A DNA stretch of 61,029 bases from Azohydromonas aeria (GCF_009760915.1 NZ_VIDQ01000041.1:1-61029); one strand, 5' to 3'; positions 19,611 to 29,955 are shown, numbered from the stretch's first letter. The notes: generated by a model not told the origin, from the sequence alone. Made by a program: numbers and translations.

Positions 19611-20834
19611 ATGAGTTCCACCGCCGACACGCCCCGCTATCCCCTGTCCACCCGCGCCGCCGCGCTGCGCAGCTCCGACGTGCGCGAGCTGCTCAAGGCC
19701 GCGCAGCAGGCCCACGTGATCTCGCTGGCCGGCGGGCTGCCCGCGGCGGAGCTGTTCGACACCGAGGGCCTGCGCGCCGCGACGCAGGCCGCGCTGGCCG
19801 AGGGTGCCGGAGTCGCCGCGCTGCAGTACGGCCTGACCGAGGGCCAGCCCGCGCTGCGCGCCGCGCTGCGCACCCACGAGGCCGGGCGCGGCATCGACAT
19901 GGCTGGCCGCGAGCTGCTGGTGACCACCGGCTCGCAGCAGGCGCTGGACATCGTGGCGCGGCTGCTGCTCGACGAGGGCGACGTGGTGGTGGTGCAGCGC
20001 CCAAGCTACCTGGCCGCCCTCCAGACCTTTACCTTGGCCGGCGCGCGCTGCGTGGGACTGGACGAGGACGCCGAGGGCGCGCGGGTCGAGGACCTGGAGA
20101 CGCTGGCGCTGCCGGCCAGGCCGAAGCTGGTCTACCTGGTCTCGCCCTTTGCCAACCCGTCGGGCGCCTCGCTGTCGCTGCGCCGGCGCCAGTGGCTGCT
20201 GGCCTGGGCCGCGCGCCACCAGGTGCTGGTGCTGGAGGACGACCCCTACGGCGTGCTGCGCACCGAGGGGCAGGAGCTGCCGAGCCTCACCGCGCTGGCG
20301 CAGGAGGTTCCCGGCGCGCGCGCCTGGTGCGGGCGCACCTCGACGCTGTCCAAGGCCGTGGCGCCGGGGCTGCGCCTGGGCTGGCTGGTGCTGCCCAGGC
20401 CGCTGGCCGAGGCCGCGGCGCGCGTCAAGCAGGCCATGGACCTGCACACCTCGTCCTTCGCGCAGGAAGTCGCCGCGCGCTACCTGGAAAGCGGCCGGCT
20501 GCCCGCGCACCTGGCGCGCGTGCGCGAGGCCTACCGCGAGCGCCGCCGCGCGCTGTGCCGGGCGCTCACCGACGCCTTCGGCGCGGCGCTGGAATTCGAC
20601 GAGCCCGAAGGCGGCATGTTCGTGTGGGCGCGTTTCACCGACGGCACCGACACGCGCGCGCTGCTGCCGCGCGCGCTCGATGCCGGCATGGCCTTCGTGC
20701 CCGGCGACGCGTTCTACGCCGAGGGCGCGCCGCGCGACCGGCTGCGCCTGAGCTTCACCACGGAAAGCCCCGAGCGGCTGCGCGAGGGCGTGGCGCGGCT
20801 GCACGCGGCCTGGCGCGCCGCGCGCGGCGGCTGA
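19611..20834 (+). CDS. PLP-dependent aminotransferase, LysN / 2-aminoadipate-like
   Basis: 407 residues from the ATG at 19611. Class I/II aminotransferase features: ISLAGGLPAAELFD at the N-terminus, LQYGLTEGQPALR, TTGSQQALD, NPSG around 182-185, EDDPYG (209-214), the PLP lysine K248 in STLSKAVAPGLRLGW, and the substrate-carboxylate Arg in RLRLSF. This pattern fits the LysN/KAT-like subgroup acting on 2-aminoadipate, aromatic or branched amino acids; the substrate cannot be told from sequence alone. Probably controlled by the divergent MocR regulator. Confidence 0.9.
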   Translation: MSSTADTPRYPLSTRAAALRSSDVRELLKAAQQAHVISLAGGLPAAELFDTEGLRAATQAALAEGAGVAALQYGLTEGQPALRAALRTHEAGRGIDMAGRELLVTTGSQQALDIVARLLLDEGDVVVVQRPSYLAALQTFTLAGARCVGLDEDAEGARVEDLETLALPARPKLVYLVSPFANPSGASLSLRRRQWLLAWAARHQVLVLEDDPYGVLRTEGQELPSLTALAQEVPGARAWCGRTSTLSKAVAPGLRLGWLVLPRPLAEAAARVKQAMDLHTSSFAQEVAARYLESGRLPAHLARVREAYRERRRALCRALTDAFGAALEFDEPEGGMFVWARFTDGTDTRALLPRALDAGMAFVPGDAFYAEGAPRDRLRLSFTTESPERLREGVARLHAAWRAARGG

Positions 20835-20847
20835 CGGCGCCCGCCCC

Positions 20848-23800
20848 TCACACCACGAACAGGTCGCCCAGCGTCAGCGTGGTGCCCGCCGCGAGCCGCG
20901 CCACCAGCACCGCCGCGCCGGCGCCGCTGCCGTCGGCGTCGTAGAGCAGCTGACCGGTGGATTGCATGTAGATGAGCCGGTCATCGGCATCGAGCGCCTT
21001 GGTGCCCAGCACGAAGGCGCCGGCCTTGACCGCGCCCACCGCACCCAGCCTGGTGAACACCGCGTCGTCGAACTCCAGCCGGTCGTCCACCGCCAGGAAG
21101 TCGGTGAGGTGGTCCACGTTGCTGGCCGCATTGGGCGCGGCGTTGAAGCGGAACGTGTCCTGGCCGGCACCGCCGGCGAGCGTGTCGTTGCCCACGCCCC
21201 CCGCGAGCAAGTCGTTGCCCGTGCCGCCCGCGAGCGAGTCGTGGCCCAGGCCGCCGTCGAGCGTGTCGTTGCCGGCGCCGCCGCTGAGCACGTTGGCCGC
21301 GCCATTGCCGGTGACGAGGTTGTGGCCGGCGTTGCCCGTGCCGTTGACGGCGGCGATGCCGGTGAGCGCCAGGTTCTCCAGGTTGGCGCCCAGCACCCAC
21401 GTCACCGTGGACTGGACCGTGTCGATGTCGCCCGCGGCGCCGGCATCCTCGGTGACCTTGTCGAGCAGGCTGTCCACCACGAAGGTGTCGCTGCCGCTGC
21501 CGCCGGCCAGGGCGTCGTCGCCGGTGCCACCGTTGAGCGTGTCGTTGCCCGCGCCGCCGGAAAGCGTGTCCGCCCCGGCGCCGCCGTTGAGGCCGTTGGC
21601 CGCGGCGTTGCCGGTGATGTGGTTGGCCAGCGTGTTGCCGGTGCCGTTGATCGCCGCGCTGCCCAGCAGCACCAGGTGCTCCAGGTTGGCGCCCAGCGTC
21701 CAGCTCACCGAGGACCGCACCGTGTCGGTCTCGGCGGCCAGCGTCGAGGTCTCGACCACCTTGTCCAGCACGCTGTCCACGACGTAGGTGTCGTTGCCCG
21801 CGCCGCCGCTCAGGGTGTCGAGGCCGGCGCCGCCGTCGAGCACGTTGGCCGCGGCATTGCCGGTGAGGGCGTTGGCCGCGCCGTTGCCCGTGCCGCTGAC
21901 GGCGGCCGTGCCCGTGAGCACCAGGTTTTCCAGGTTGAGGCCCAGCGTCCAGCTCACCGAGGAGCGCACCGTGTCGGTCTCGCCGGCCACGGCGGAGGAC
22001 TCATCCACGCCGTCCGACACGTTGTCCACCCAGTAGGTGTCGGCACCGGCGCCGCCGATCATCTGGTCGGCGCCGCTGCCGCCGTCGAGCGTGTCGGCGC
22101 CCTGCCCGCCTTCGAGCCGGTCGCTGCCCTCGCCGCCCAGGAGCAGGTCGTCGCCGTCCACGCCGAACAGCGTGTCGTTGCCGGTGCGGCCCTCGATGCG
22201 GTCGGCGGCGCCGTAGCCGTAGAGGCCGTCATGGCCGGAGCCGCCCAGCAGCGTGTCGGCGGCCTCGGTGCCGAAGCGGAAGGTGCCCGGGCTGCTGCGC
22301 AGCACGAAGCTGCCGGTGGCGCTGGCGCCCTGCGGGTCGGTGACCCTGATGGCCAGGGTCCAGGCGCCGGTCGTGGCGTAGGGCGCGGTGCCCGAGAGCA
22401 CGTGCGTGGCCGCGTCGTAGCGCAGCCATGAGGGCAGCGGCTGGCCGCTGGCGAGCGTGACGCCGAAGGCCAGCTGCGCGTCGTCCTCGATGTCGTGACC
22501 CAGGTCGTCCAGGTCCAGGGTGAAGGGCTGGTCGCCGCTGTCGAGGAAGGTGCGCTCGAACAGGTTCGTCAGCGTCGGCGCGTCGTTGACCGGCGTGGCC
22601 TGGAACTGCACCTGCCGCGTGATCACGCTGCCCTCGTCGTCCATCACGCTGTAGGCGAAGCCGCCCAGGGCGCCGTTCTGGTGGGCCTGGGGCGTGAAGC
22701 GCAGCCCGGTGAGCTGCGCGGCGCTGAGTGCCTGGCCGCTGGCCACGGCGCTGCCGTCGGCCAGCGTGAGCATGCCGAGTGAAGGCGACGGCAGCGCGTC
22801 GATGCGGATGGTCGGCATGCCGCCGTCCGGGTCGCTGGGCGCGGTCAGCCCCAGCGGCGTGGCCGCGGCGTCCTCCAGCAGCAGCACGGTCTTGTCGTCC
22901 TGCGCGGTGGGCGCGGCCGGGTTGGTGCCCACGCGCGGCGCCAGCGCCTGCACGAAGTTGGCCGCCGTCAGGCTGCCCGGGGCCACCCCCTGCAGCAGCG
23001 CCAGCGCCACGTAGCGCGCACCGTTGCCCGCCGCGTCGGCATCGAGTTCCAGCAGCGTGCCGCTGCCCGCGGGCGTGAGGCGCAGGTGGCCGCTGGCGAA
23101 GGGGTCGGCCCCGGCGGACAGCGGCAGCCGCGCCAGCACGGCGGAGAGGTCGAGCCGGTCGCCGCCCGCGCCGGCCGTGAAGTCGGTGAGCACCGGCGCG
23201 GGGCGCAGCTCGCCGGGCGCGCGCCAGGCCAGCCGCACCACGTCGGCATCGGCGCCGGTGCTGATGCGCCCCGAGCCCCCGTTGCCGCTGGACAGCACGA
23301 TCAGGTCGCGCCCGGCACCGGCGTCGATCGCCAGCGCGGTGCCGGCGAAGTCGATGGTGTCGTTGCCCAGGCCGCCCAGCACCGTGCTGGCGTCGCCGCT
23401 GCCGGTGAGCTGGTCGTCGCCATCGCCCAGGTCCACGCTCAGCCGCGCGCCGTTCATGGGCACGGACACCGTGTCGTTGCCCGCGCCGCCCAGCACGGTG
23501 CTGTCGCTGGCCAGCAGCACCAGGGTGTCGTGGTCGGCGCCGCCGTCGACGAGCCCGCCCTTGCCGCCGAGGTAGAAGATGTAGTCGTTGCCCGCGTCGC
23601 CGCGCAGCGTGTCGGCGCCGTCGCTGTTGCTGCCGCTGCCGCCATTGATGTCGTCGGCGCCGTCGCCGCCGCTGACCGAGTCGCGGTCCGAGTCCGTGCC
23701 GGTCTTGATGACGTCCGCGCCGGCGCCGCCCAGCAGCGTGTCGCCGCCGCGGCCGCCGTCGATGCGGTCGTCGCCGTCGCCGCCGTCGATGAAGTCGTTG

Positions 23801-26800
23801 CCTTCCTCGCCGTTGAGGCCCGCCTGGTTGTAGGCGCGGCCCTTGTAGGTGCCGCTGAACCAGCCCGCGTCGTTACCCGAGCCGCCCTGGATGGTGTCGT
23901 TGCCGAAGCCGCCGAAGACCACGTCGTTGCCCAGGCCGCCGTCGAGCAGGTCACCGCCATCGAAGCCGAAGAGCAGGTCGTTGCCCTCGGCGCCGCGCAG
24001 CGTGTCGGCGCCGCCGAAGGCGCCGTCGAGCAGGTCGTCGTCGCCGGCACCGGCCAGGCTGTCGGCGCCGTCGGCACCGACGAGGGTGTCGGGTGCCAGC
24101 GTGCCGTCGGCGGTGCGCGGCGCCGTGTCGCCCGCGGGCGCGATGCGGTCCACGAAGTTGTCGCGCGTGAAGGCCGTGGCCTGGGTGCCGCGCAGCAGCG
24201 CCACGGTGGTCCATTGCGCGCCGTCCACCGGGCCGTTCAGGTCGGCCTGCAGCTGCGTGTCTGCGCCCGATTGCACCAGCCGCAGCCAGCCGCCGGTGAA
24301 GGGGTTGCCGTAGTCGTAGCCCAAGGCCCACAGCCGGCCCAGCACGGGCGAGAGGTCGAGCCGGTCGCCGCTGGCGCCGGTGCTGAAGTCGGTGATGACG
24401 GCGGGCGCGTAGCCGCGGTCGATCACGCTGGCCAGCGACAGCCGCACCGTGTCGCGGCCGGTGCCGGTGGTCACGGTGGCCGCGGCGCGCTCGTCCACCG
24501 CGAGATCGACGAGGTCGTCGCCCGCGCCGGCGTCGATGACCAGCGCCTCGCCGGCGGCGCGGATGGTGTCGTTGCCCAGCCCGCCCACGAGCGTGGCGGC
24601 GTCGTTCTCCCAGGACGCGTCGTTGGCGTGGCCCGCGCCCAGCGCGGCGTCGAGCAGGTCGTCGCCCTCGCCGCCGTCCACGCGCGCGCTCAGGCTGCCC
24701 TGCACGGTGAGCAGGTCGTCGCCCGAACCGCCCAGCAGCGTGCTGCCGCGGGTGAAGCTCAGGCGCAGCGTGTCGTTGTCGGCGCCGCCGTCGAGCAGCG
24801 CGCTGCGCGGCAGGCTGCGCTCCTGTTGGTTGCGGTCGAACAGCAGCGTGTCGTTGCCGGCCTCGCCGCGCAGCGTGTCGTTGCCCCAGCCGCCGTGCAG
24901 GGTGTCGGCGCCGTCGCCGCCGAGCACCGAGTCGGCGTCGCGGGTTTCGGCGGGGCTGCCGCCGTCGGCGGCGATGAGGTCGTTGCCGGTGCCGCCCAGC
25001 AGCGTGTCGTTGCCGCTGCCGCCGTCGATGCGGTCGTTGCCGTCGCCGCCGTCGATGGAGTCGTCGCCCTGCTCGCCGTTGAGGCCCCAGACCTCGTAGG
25101 CGCGGCCCTTGTAGGTGGCCTTGTAGGGGGCGGCGTCGTCGTCCGAGCCGCCCAGGATGGTGTCGTTGCCGTAGCCGCCGAGCACCACGTCGGCGCCCAG
25201 CCCGCCGTCGAGCGAATCGGCGTCGCTGAAGCCGAAGAGCGTGTCGTCGCCCTCGCCGCCGCGCAGCGTGTCGCGCCCGCCGAAGGCGCCGTCGAGCAGG
25301 TCGTTGTCGCCCAGGCCGGCGATGCTGTCGTGGCCGTCGGCACCGGCCAGGGCGTCGGCGCGCTCGCTGCCGTTGACGAACTGCCCGGCCGCGAAGCCCG
25401 TGGGCGCGATCTGGTAGACGAAGTTGTCGGCACTGAAGCCCAGCGGCGCGGTGTTGCGCAGCAGCGCCAGCGTGAGCCACTGCCCGCCGTTGCCCGGGCC
25501 GCTGAGGTCGGCCTGCAGCAGCGTGTCGCCGTTCGAGGCCGTCAGCCGCAGCCAGCCGCCGGTGAAGGGGTTGGCGTAGTCGTAGCCCAGCGCCCACAGC
25601 CGGCCCAGCACCGGCGCGAGGTCGAGGCGGTCGGGGTCGGCGCCGAGGTTGAAGTCGGTGATCGCGGGCAGCGCGAAGCCGCCTTCCACGCTCAGCAGCG
25701 ACAGCCGCACCGTGTCGGCGCCGTCGCCGGTGGCGACGGTGGCCGAGGCGCCCTCGCTGATGGCCAGGTCGATGAGATCGCGGCCCGCGCCGCCCTCGAT
25801 GCGCAGCCTGGCGCCCGAGGCCAGGATGGTGTCGTCGCCGCCGCCGCCGCGGATCGTGGCGGCGTCGTTGACCCAGACCGGCTGCGACAGGCCGCCGCTG
25901 CGGTTGCTGGCGTCGATCAGGTCGTGGCCGTCGCCGCCGTCGAGCAGCGCGCCGGTGCTGCCGCGGGCCTGCAGCGTGTCGTCGCCGGTGCCGCCGAGCA
26001 CGGTGCTGGCGCTGGTGTGCCACAGCAGCAGCTTGTCGGCGTCGGCGCCGCCGTCGAGCAGCACGACGCGGTTGGCGGCGCGCTCGGTGGCGGTACGGTC
26101 GAACTCGATGAAGTCCGCGCCGGCGTCGCCGCGCAGCGTGTCGTTGCCGCCGCCGCCCTGGATCGTGTCGTCGCCGAGCCCGCCGCTGGCGGAATCGGCG
26201 TCGCCAACCCCGGGCGTGGCGTTGGCGGCGTTGATGACGTCGGCCTCGGCGCCGCCGAACAGCGTGTCGTTGCCGTTGCCGCCGTCGATCAGGTCGCGGC
26301 CGTCGCCGCCGTCGATCCAGTCGTTGCCCTCCTCGCCGTTGAGGCCCACGGCGTCGAGCACGCGGCCCTTGTAGGTGCCGCGGTAATGCCAGGCGTCGGA
26401 CGTGCCGCCGTCGTCGCCCGCGCCGCCGAGCACGGTGTCGTCGCCGAAGCCGCCGAGCACGACGTCGCGCCCGGCGCCGCCGTCGAGCGAGTCGGCGCCG
26501 TCGAAGCCGAAGAGCAGGTCGTCGTCGTCGCCGCCGAAGAGCCGGTCGGCGCCGCCGCTGCCGCCGTCGAGCGTGTCGTTGCCGGCCAGGCCGTACACGG
26601 TGTCGTTGCCCCCCGTGGTCCTGACGCCGACCACGGGCAGCGTGTCGGTGAGGGCGTCGTGGCCCGCGGTGCCGGTGATGAGCTCGCCGTCGCCGCCCAG
26701 GGGCGGGATGAAGTTGGCGCCCAGGTCCAGCGCGCCGGGCGGGACGCCCTGCAGCACCACCACCGTGATCCACTGCCCGCCGCCGGCCGGGCCGTTGAGG

Positions 26801-29800
26801 TCGGCCTGCAGCAGCAGGTTGCCGTCCAGCGGCTGCAGCCGCAGCCAGCCGCCGGCGAAGGGGTTGCCGTAGTCGTAGCCGCCCTCGGCGAGCCGGCCCA
26901 GCACCGCGGAGACGTCGAGCCGGTCGCCGCCGGGGCCCGGGGTGAAGTCGGCGATGACCGGGGGGGCGTGGGCGGCTTCGGCGCTGCGCAGCGACAGCCG
27001 CACCGTGTCGCTGCCGCTGCCGGTGCGCACCAGGCCCCAGGCGTTGTCGTAGGCCGCGAGGTCGATGAGGTCGCTGCCCGCGCCGCCGTCGATGACCAGG
27101 CGCTCGCCCGAGGCCAGGAGGGTGTCGTCGCCCGCGCCGCCCAGCAGCGTGGCGTCGTCGTTGCGCCAGCGCAGGCCGCCGCCGCGCAGGTCGGCGTCGG
27201 CGGCGCCGGCGTCGATGCGGTCGTTGCCCCCGCCGCCGTCGGCCCTGGCGGCGGCGGCGCCGTGCAGCGTGATGACGTCGTCGCCGTCGCCGCCCAGCAG
27301 CGTGCTGTTGCGCGTGGAGTGCAGCAGCAGCGTGTCGGCATCGGCGCCGCCGTCGAGCAGCACGGTCCAGGCGCTGCCGCGGTCGCGGTCGTCGCGGTCG
27401 AAGGCCAGGGCGTCGCTGCCGGCGTCGCCGCGCAGGGTGTCGTTGCCGTGGCCGGCGTCGAGGGTGTCGTTGCCGCTGCCGCCGCTGAGCGAGTCGTGGT
27501 CGGTCTGGCCGGCGCGGGGGGCGTCGTCGGCCAGCAGCCGGTCGTTGCCGGCGTCGCCACGCAGCAGGTCGTTGCCGGTGCCGCCGTCGATCACGTCGTG
27601 GCCGTCGCCGCCCGAGACGGTGTCGTCGCCCTCCTCGCCGCTCAGGCCCGCGGCCTGGTAGGCGCGGCCCTTGTAGGTCTGCAGGAAGACGGCGGCGTCG
27701 TCGCCGGCGCCGCCATCGATGACGTCGTTGCCGTAGCCGCCGAAGGCCACGTCGTCGCCGTCGCCGCCGTCGAGCGAGTCGGCGCCGCTGAAGCCGAATA
27801 GCGTGTCGGCCCCCTCGCCGCCGAGCAGCGTGTCGGCGCCGCCGAAGGCGCCGTCGAGCCAGTCGGCGCCGCCCAGGCCCGAGAGGCTGTCGCCGGCGTC
27901 GCCGCCGTGCAGCGTGTCGGCGCCCCCGGTGCCGGCCAGGCGGCGCGCGAGCAGGTCGCCCTGCGGGTCGATGCTCCAGACGAAGCTGGGCTGGTCCAGC
28001 GCCGCCGGGCTCACGCCGCTCAGCCGCGCGATGTCGAGCCACTGCCCGGCGTTGGCCGAACCCGTGGTGTCCACCTGCACCAGCGTGTCGGTGCCGGCCG
28101 CCACCAGGCGCACCCAGCCCTGGGTGAAGGGATTGGCGTAGTCGTAGCCCAGCTCCCACAGCCGGCCGAGCACGGGGTCGAGGTCGATGCGGTCGCCCTC
28201 GGCGACCTTGAAGTCGCTGACCTGCGCGGCGGCCCGGCCGAGCTCGCGCGAGCGCAGCGACAGCGCCACCGTGTCGGCGCCGCTGCCCAGCGCGGCCACG
28301 CCGGTGCCGTGGATGGCGGGGCTGGACTCGAAGGCCACCACGTCGTTGCCGCTGCCGGCCTGCACGGCGTTGCCGGCGTCGCGCACGGCGATGCGGTCGT
28401 GGCCCTCGCCGCCGATGAGCGTGGAGGAGCCGCCCACGCTGAGGGTGTCGTCGCCCGTGCCGGCATCCACGTGGTGGCCGCTGCCGTCGGCGATGACGAG
28501 GTCGGCGCCGGCACCGGCGAAGGCCACGAGCTGGCCGTCGCCGCCGTTGAGCGTGTCGTCGCCCGCGCCGCTGACCAGCGTGTCGGCGCCGCTGCCGCCG
28601 CTGAGCGAGTCGCCCAGGACATCGGTGTCGGTGACGGTGAAACGCACGTCGGTGCGGCTGGTGCCGAAGCTCACGCCGGTGACGCCGGACCAGAGGCGGT
28701 CGTCGCCGTCGCCGCCGCTGAGCCAGTCGCGCCCGGTGCCGCCGTCGAGCATGTCGTCCTGCGCGTCGCCGAAGAGGTAGTCGCTGCCCGCGCCGCCGGC
28801 GAGCGTGTCCTTGCCGCTGCCGCCGCGCAGTTCGTCGTCGCCGTCGCTGCCCAGCAGCTGGTCGTTGCCGCTGCCGCCGTCGGCGACCATGCGCGAGTCG
28901 CCCTGCAGCAGGTCGTCGCCGCCCTCGCCGTGGAGGAAATCCACCCCGGCGCTGGAAGCCCCGCTGCGCAGCGTGTCGTTGCCCCAGCCGCCGTAGAGCG
29001 TGTCGCTGCCCAGGCCGCCGTCCACGCTGTCGTTGCCGTAGGTGCTGCGCACCAGGTCGTCGCCGGCGCCGGCGCGGACGGTGTCGTTGCCGTCGAGGAC
29101 GAAGAAGTTGTCGTTGCCCGGCGTGCCGTCGAGGTCGGCGTGCACCACGGCGCCGTCGAGCCGGAACGGCGGGTCGAAGTTGTGCTGCTGCAGGCTGCCC
29201 AGTGCCACGCCGCGCAGGATCACCACCGTCTGGTACACCGAGCCGTCGAGCCCGCCGGTGGCGTCCACCTCCACCAGCGTGTCGGCGCCCTGCTGGCGCA
29301 GCCGCAGCCAGCCGTTGCCGCCGAGCACGCCGGCGCTTGACTGCACCACGCGCGTGCCGTCGAGCGCGAAGCGCTGCTGGTCGAGGAGCGGGTTCAGGCC
29401 GTCGTAGCCCGCAGCGGCCAGGTCGGCGAAGACCTCGTGCAGCGACAGCACGTCGCCGCCGGCGCCGGGCTTGAAGTCCTGCACGTCGTAGACGCCGTGC
29501 ACGATGCGGTCGGCGTAGGAGGCGACGACGCGGTCGCCGCCCTCCAGCGGCGTGGTGGCGTCGTTGTCGTCGGTGAAGATGGTGCCGGTGGCGCGGATCA
29601 CGTCGGCGCCCAGGCCGCCGACGACCCAGTTGGTGCCGGAGAGCGCGACCAGGGTGTCGTTGCCCAGGCCGCCGTCGAGGGTGTCGCTGCCCAGCCCCAG
29701 CACCGAGTCGTTGCCGCCGCCGGCGTGGACGGTGTTGCCCAGGCCGGCGCGGATGGTGTCGTCGCCGGCGTCGGCGCGGTCATGGGGCGCGTCGGCGTAG

Positions 29801-29955
29801 CGGTCGCCCCAGATCAGGTTGCCGCTGCTGAGGTCGGTGAGCGTGTCGGCCGCGCCGCCGCCGTAGAGGGTGTCGGCCCCGTCGAGGCCGTTGAGGTCGT
29901 CGCTGCCGGAGCCGCCGGCCAGGACGTCGGGATCGTTGGTGCCTTGGATTGCCAT
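20848..29955 (-). CDS. Giant RTX exoprotein with repeated type I secretion-like modules
   Basis: 3035 residues, starting MAIQGTNDPDVLAGG with no signal peptide. Calcium-binding GGxGxDxL nonapeptides run through most of the length. Six copies of a module resembling the VC_A0849-type type I secretion target domain (DRLDLSPVLGRL..LGYDY.NPF..GWLRL..DTLLQ.D) lie near residues 185, 603, 1026, 1457, 1879 and 2285. Four copies of TYKGR....GLNGEEGND lie near 760, 1194, 1614 and 2036. Together these define super-modules of about 420 residues. From about 2310 there is an Ig-like domain (TPVNDAPTL), a CADG domain (LPSWLRYD), then RTX blocks with SSVSWTLG.NLENLVLTG.A..GTGN units, and the tail ending DLFVV. 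It is probably a secreted or surface protein of type I export, calcium-folded. The 13-bp gap to the convergent aminotransferase leaves no room for a separate terminator. Confidence 0.88.
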   Translation of the reverse strand: MAIQGTNDPDVLAGGSGSDDLNGLDGADTLYGGGAADTLTDLSSGNLIWGDRYADAPHDRADAGDDTIRAGLGNTVHAGGGNDSVLGLGSDTLDGGLGNDTLVALSGTNWVVGGLGADVIRATGTIFTDDNDATTPLEGGDRVVASYADRIVHGVYDVQDFKPGAGGDVLSLHEVFADLAAAGYDGLNPLLDQQRFALDGTRVVQSSAGVLGGNGWLRLRQQGADTLVEVDATGGLDGSVYQTVVILRGVALGSLQQHNFDPPFRLDGAVVHADLDGTPGNDNFFVLDGNDTVRAGAGDDLVRSTYGNDSVDGGLGSDTLYGGWGNDTLRSGASSAGVDFLHGEGGDDLLQGDSRMVADGGSGNDQLLGSDGDDELRGGSGKDTLAGGAGSDYLFGDAQDDMLDGGTGRDWLSGGDGDDRLWSGVTGVSFGTSRTDVRFTVTDTDVLGDSLSGGSGADTLVSGAGDDTLNGGDGQLVAFAGAGADLVIADGSGHHVDAGTGDDTLSVGGSSTLIGGEGHDRIAVRDAGNAVQAGSGNDVVAFESSPAIHGTGVAALGSGADTVALSLRSRELGRAAAQVSDFKVAEGDRIDLDPVLGRLWELGYDYANPFTQGWVRLVAAGTDTLVQVDTTGSANAGQWLDIARLSGVSPAALDQPSFVWSIDPQGDLLARRLAGTGGADTLHGGDAGDSLSGLGGADWLDGAFGGADTLLGGEGADTLFGFSGADSLDGGDGDDVAFGGYGNDVIDGGAGDDAAVFLQTYKGRAYQAAGLSGEEGDDTVSGGDGHDVIDGGTGNDLLRGDAGNDRLLADDAPRAGQTDHDSLSGGSGNDTLDAGHGNDTLRGDAGSDALAFDRDDRDRGSAWTVLLDGGADADTLLLHSTRNSTLLGGDGDDVITLHGAAAARADGGGGNDRIDAGAADADLRGGGLRWRNDDATLLGGAGDDTLLASGERLVIDGGAGSDLIDLAAYDNAWGLVRTGSGSDTVRLSLRSAEAAHAPPVIADFTPGPGGDRLDVSAVLGRLAEGGYDYGNPFAGGWLRLQPLDGNLLLQADLNGPAGGGQWITVVVLQGVPPGALDLGANFIPPLGGDGELITGTAGHDALTDTLPVVGVRTTGGNDTVYGLAGNDTLDGGSGGADRLFGGDDDDLLFGFDGADSLDGGAGRDVVLGGFGDDTVLGGAGDDGGTSDAWHYRGTYKGRVLDAVGLNGEEGNDWIDGGDGRDLIDGGNGNDTLFGGAEADVINAANATPGVGDADSASGGLGDDTIQGGGGNDTLRGDAGADFIEFDRTATERAANRVVLLDGGADADKLLLWHTSASTVLGGTGDDTLQARGSTGALLDGGDGHDLIDASNRSGGLSQPVWVNDAATIRGGGGDDTILASGARLRIEGGAGRDLIDLAISEGASATVATGDGADTVRLSLLSVEGGFALPAITDFNLGADPDRLDLAPVLGRLWALGYDYANPFTGGWLRLTASNGDTLLQADLSGPGNGGQWLTLALLRNTAPLGFSADNFVYQIAPTGFAAGQFVNGSERADALAGADGHDSIAGLGDNDLLDGAFGGRDTLRGGEGDDTLFGFSDADSLDGGLGADVVLGGYGNDTILGGSDDDAAPYKATYKGRAYEVWGLNGEQGDDSIDGGDGNDRIDGGSGNDTLLGGTGNDLIAADGGSPAETRDADSVLGGDGADTLHGGWGNDTLRGEAGNDTLLFDRNQQERSLPRSALLDGGADNDTLRLSFTRGSTLLGGSGDDLLTVQGSLSARVDGGEGDDLLDAALGAGHANDASWENDAATLVGGLGNDTIRAAGEALVIDAGAGDDLVDLAVDERAAATVTTGTGRDTVRLSLASVIDRGYAPAVITDFSTGASGDRLDLSPVLGRLWALGYDYGNPFTGGWLRLVQSGADTQLQADLNGPVDGAQWTTVALLRGTQATAFTRDNFVDRIAPAGDTAPRTADGTLAPDTLVGADGADSLAGAGDDDLLDGAFGGADTLRGAEGNDLLFGFDGGDLLDGGLGNDVVFGGFGNDTIQGGSGNDAGWFSGTYKGRAYNQAGLNGEEGNDFIDGGDGDDRIDGGRGGDTLLGGAGADVIKTGTDSDRDSVSGGDGADDINGGSGSNSDGADTLRGDAGNDYIFYLGGKGGLVDGGADHDTLVLLASDSTVLGGAGNDTVSVPMNGARLSVDLGDGDDQLTGSGDASTVLGGLGNDTIDFAGTALAIDAGAGRDLIVLSSGNGGSGRISTGADADVVRLAWRAPGELRPAPVLTDFTAGAGGDRLDLSAVLARLPLSAGADPFASGHLRLTPAGSGTLLELDADAAGNGARYVALALLQGVAPGSLTAANFVQALAPRVGTNPAAPTAQDDKTVLLLEDAAATPLGLTAPSDPDGGMPTIRIDALPSPSLGMLTLADGSAVASGQALSAAQLTGLRFTPQAHQNGALGGFAYSVMDDEGSVITRQVQFQATPVNDAPTLTNLFERTFLDSGDQPFTLDLDDLGHDIEDDAQLAFGVTLASGQPLPSWLRYDAATHVLSGTAPYATTGAWTLAIRVTDPQGASATGSFVLRSSPGTFRFGTEAADTLLGGSGHDGLYGYGAADRIEGRTGNDTLFGVDGDDLLLGGEGSDRLEGGQGADTLDGGSGADQMIGGAGADTYWVDNVSDGVDESSAVAGETDTVRSSVSWTLGLNLENLVLTGTAAVSGTGNGAANALTGNAAANVLDGGAGLDTLSGGAGNDTYVVDSVLDKVVETSTLAAETDTVRSSVSWTLGANLEHLVLLGSAAINGTGNTLANHITGNAAANGLNGGAGADTLSGGAGNDTLNGGTGDDALAGGSGSDTFVVDSLLDKVTEDAGAAGDIDTVQSTVTWVLGANLENLALTGIAAVNGTGNAGHNLVTGNGAANVLSGGAGNDTLDGGLGHDSLAGGTGNDLLAGGVGNDTLAGGAGQDTFRFNAAPNAASNVDHLTDFLAVDDRLEFDDAVFTRLGAVGAVKAGAFVLGTKALDADDRLIYMQSTGQLLYDADGSGAGAAVLVARLAAGTTLTLGDLFVV

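Noticed and set aside
20962..29340. Very long plus-strand open frames opposite the giant RTX gene
   Set aside because: High GC and the biased RTX codons suppress stops on the opposite strand. The proteins are Ala/Val/Gly/Arg-rich with no family resemblance, whereas the minus strand encodes clear RTX repeats.
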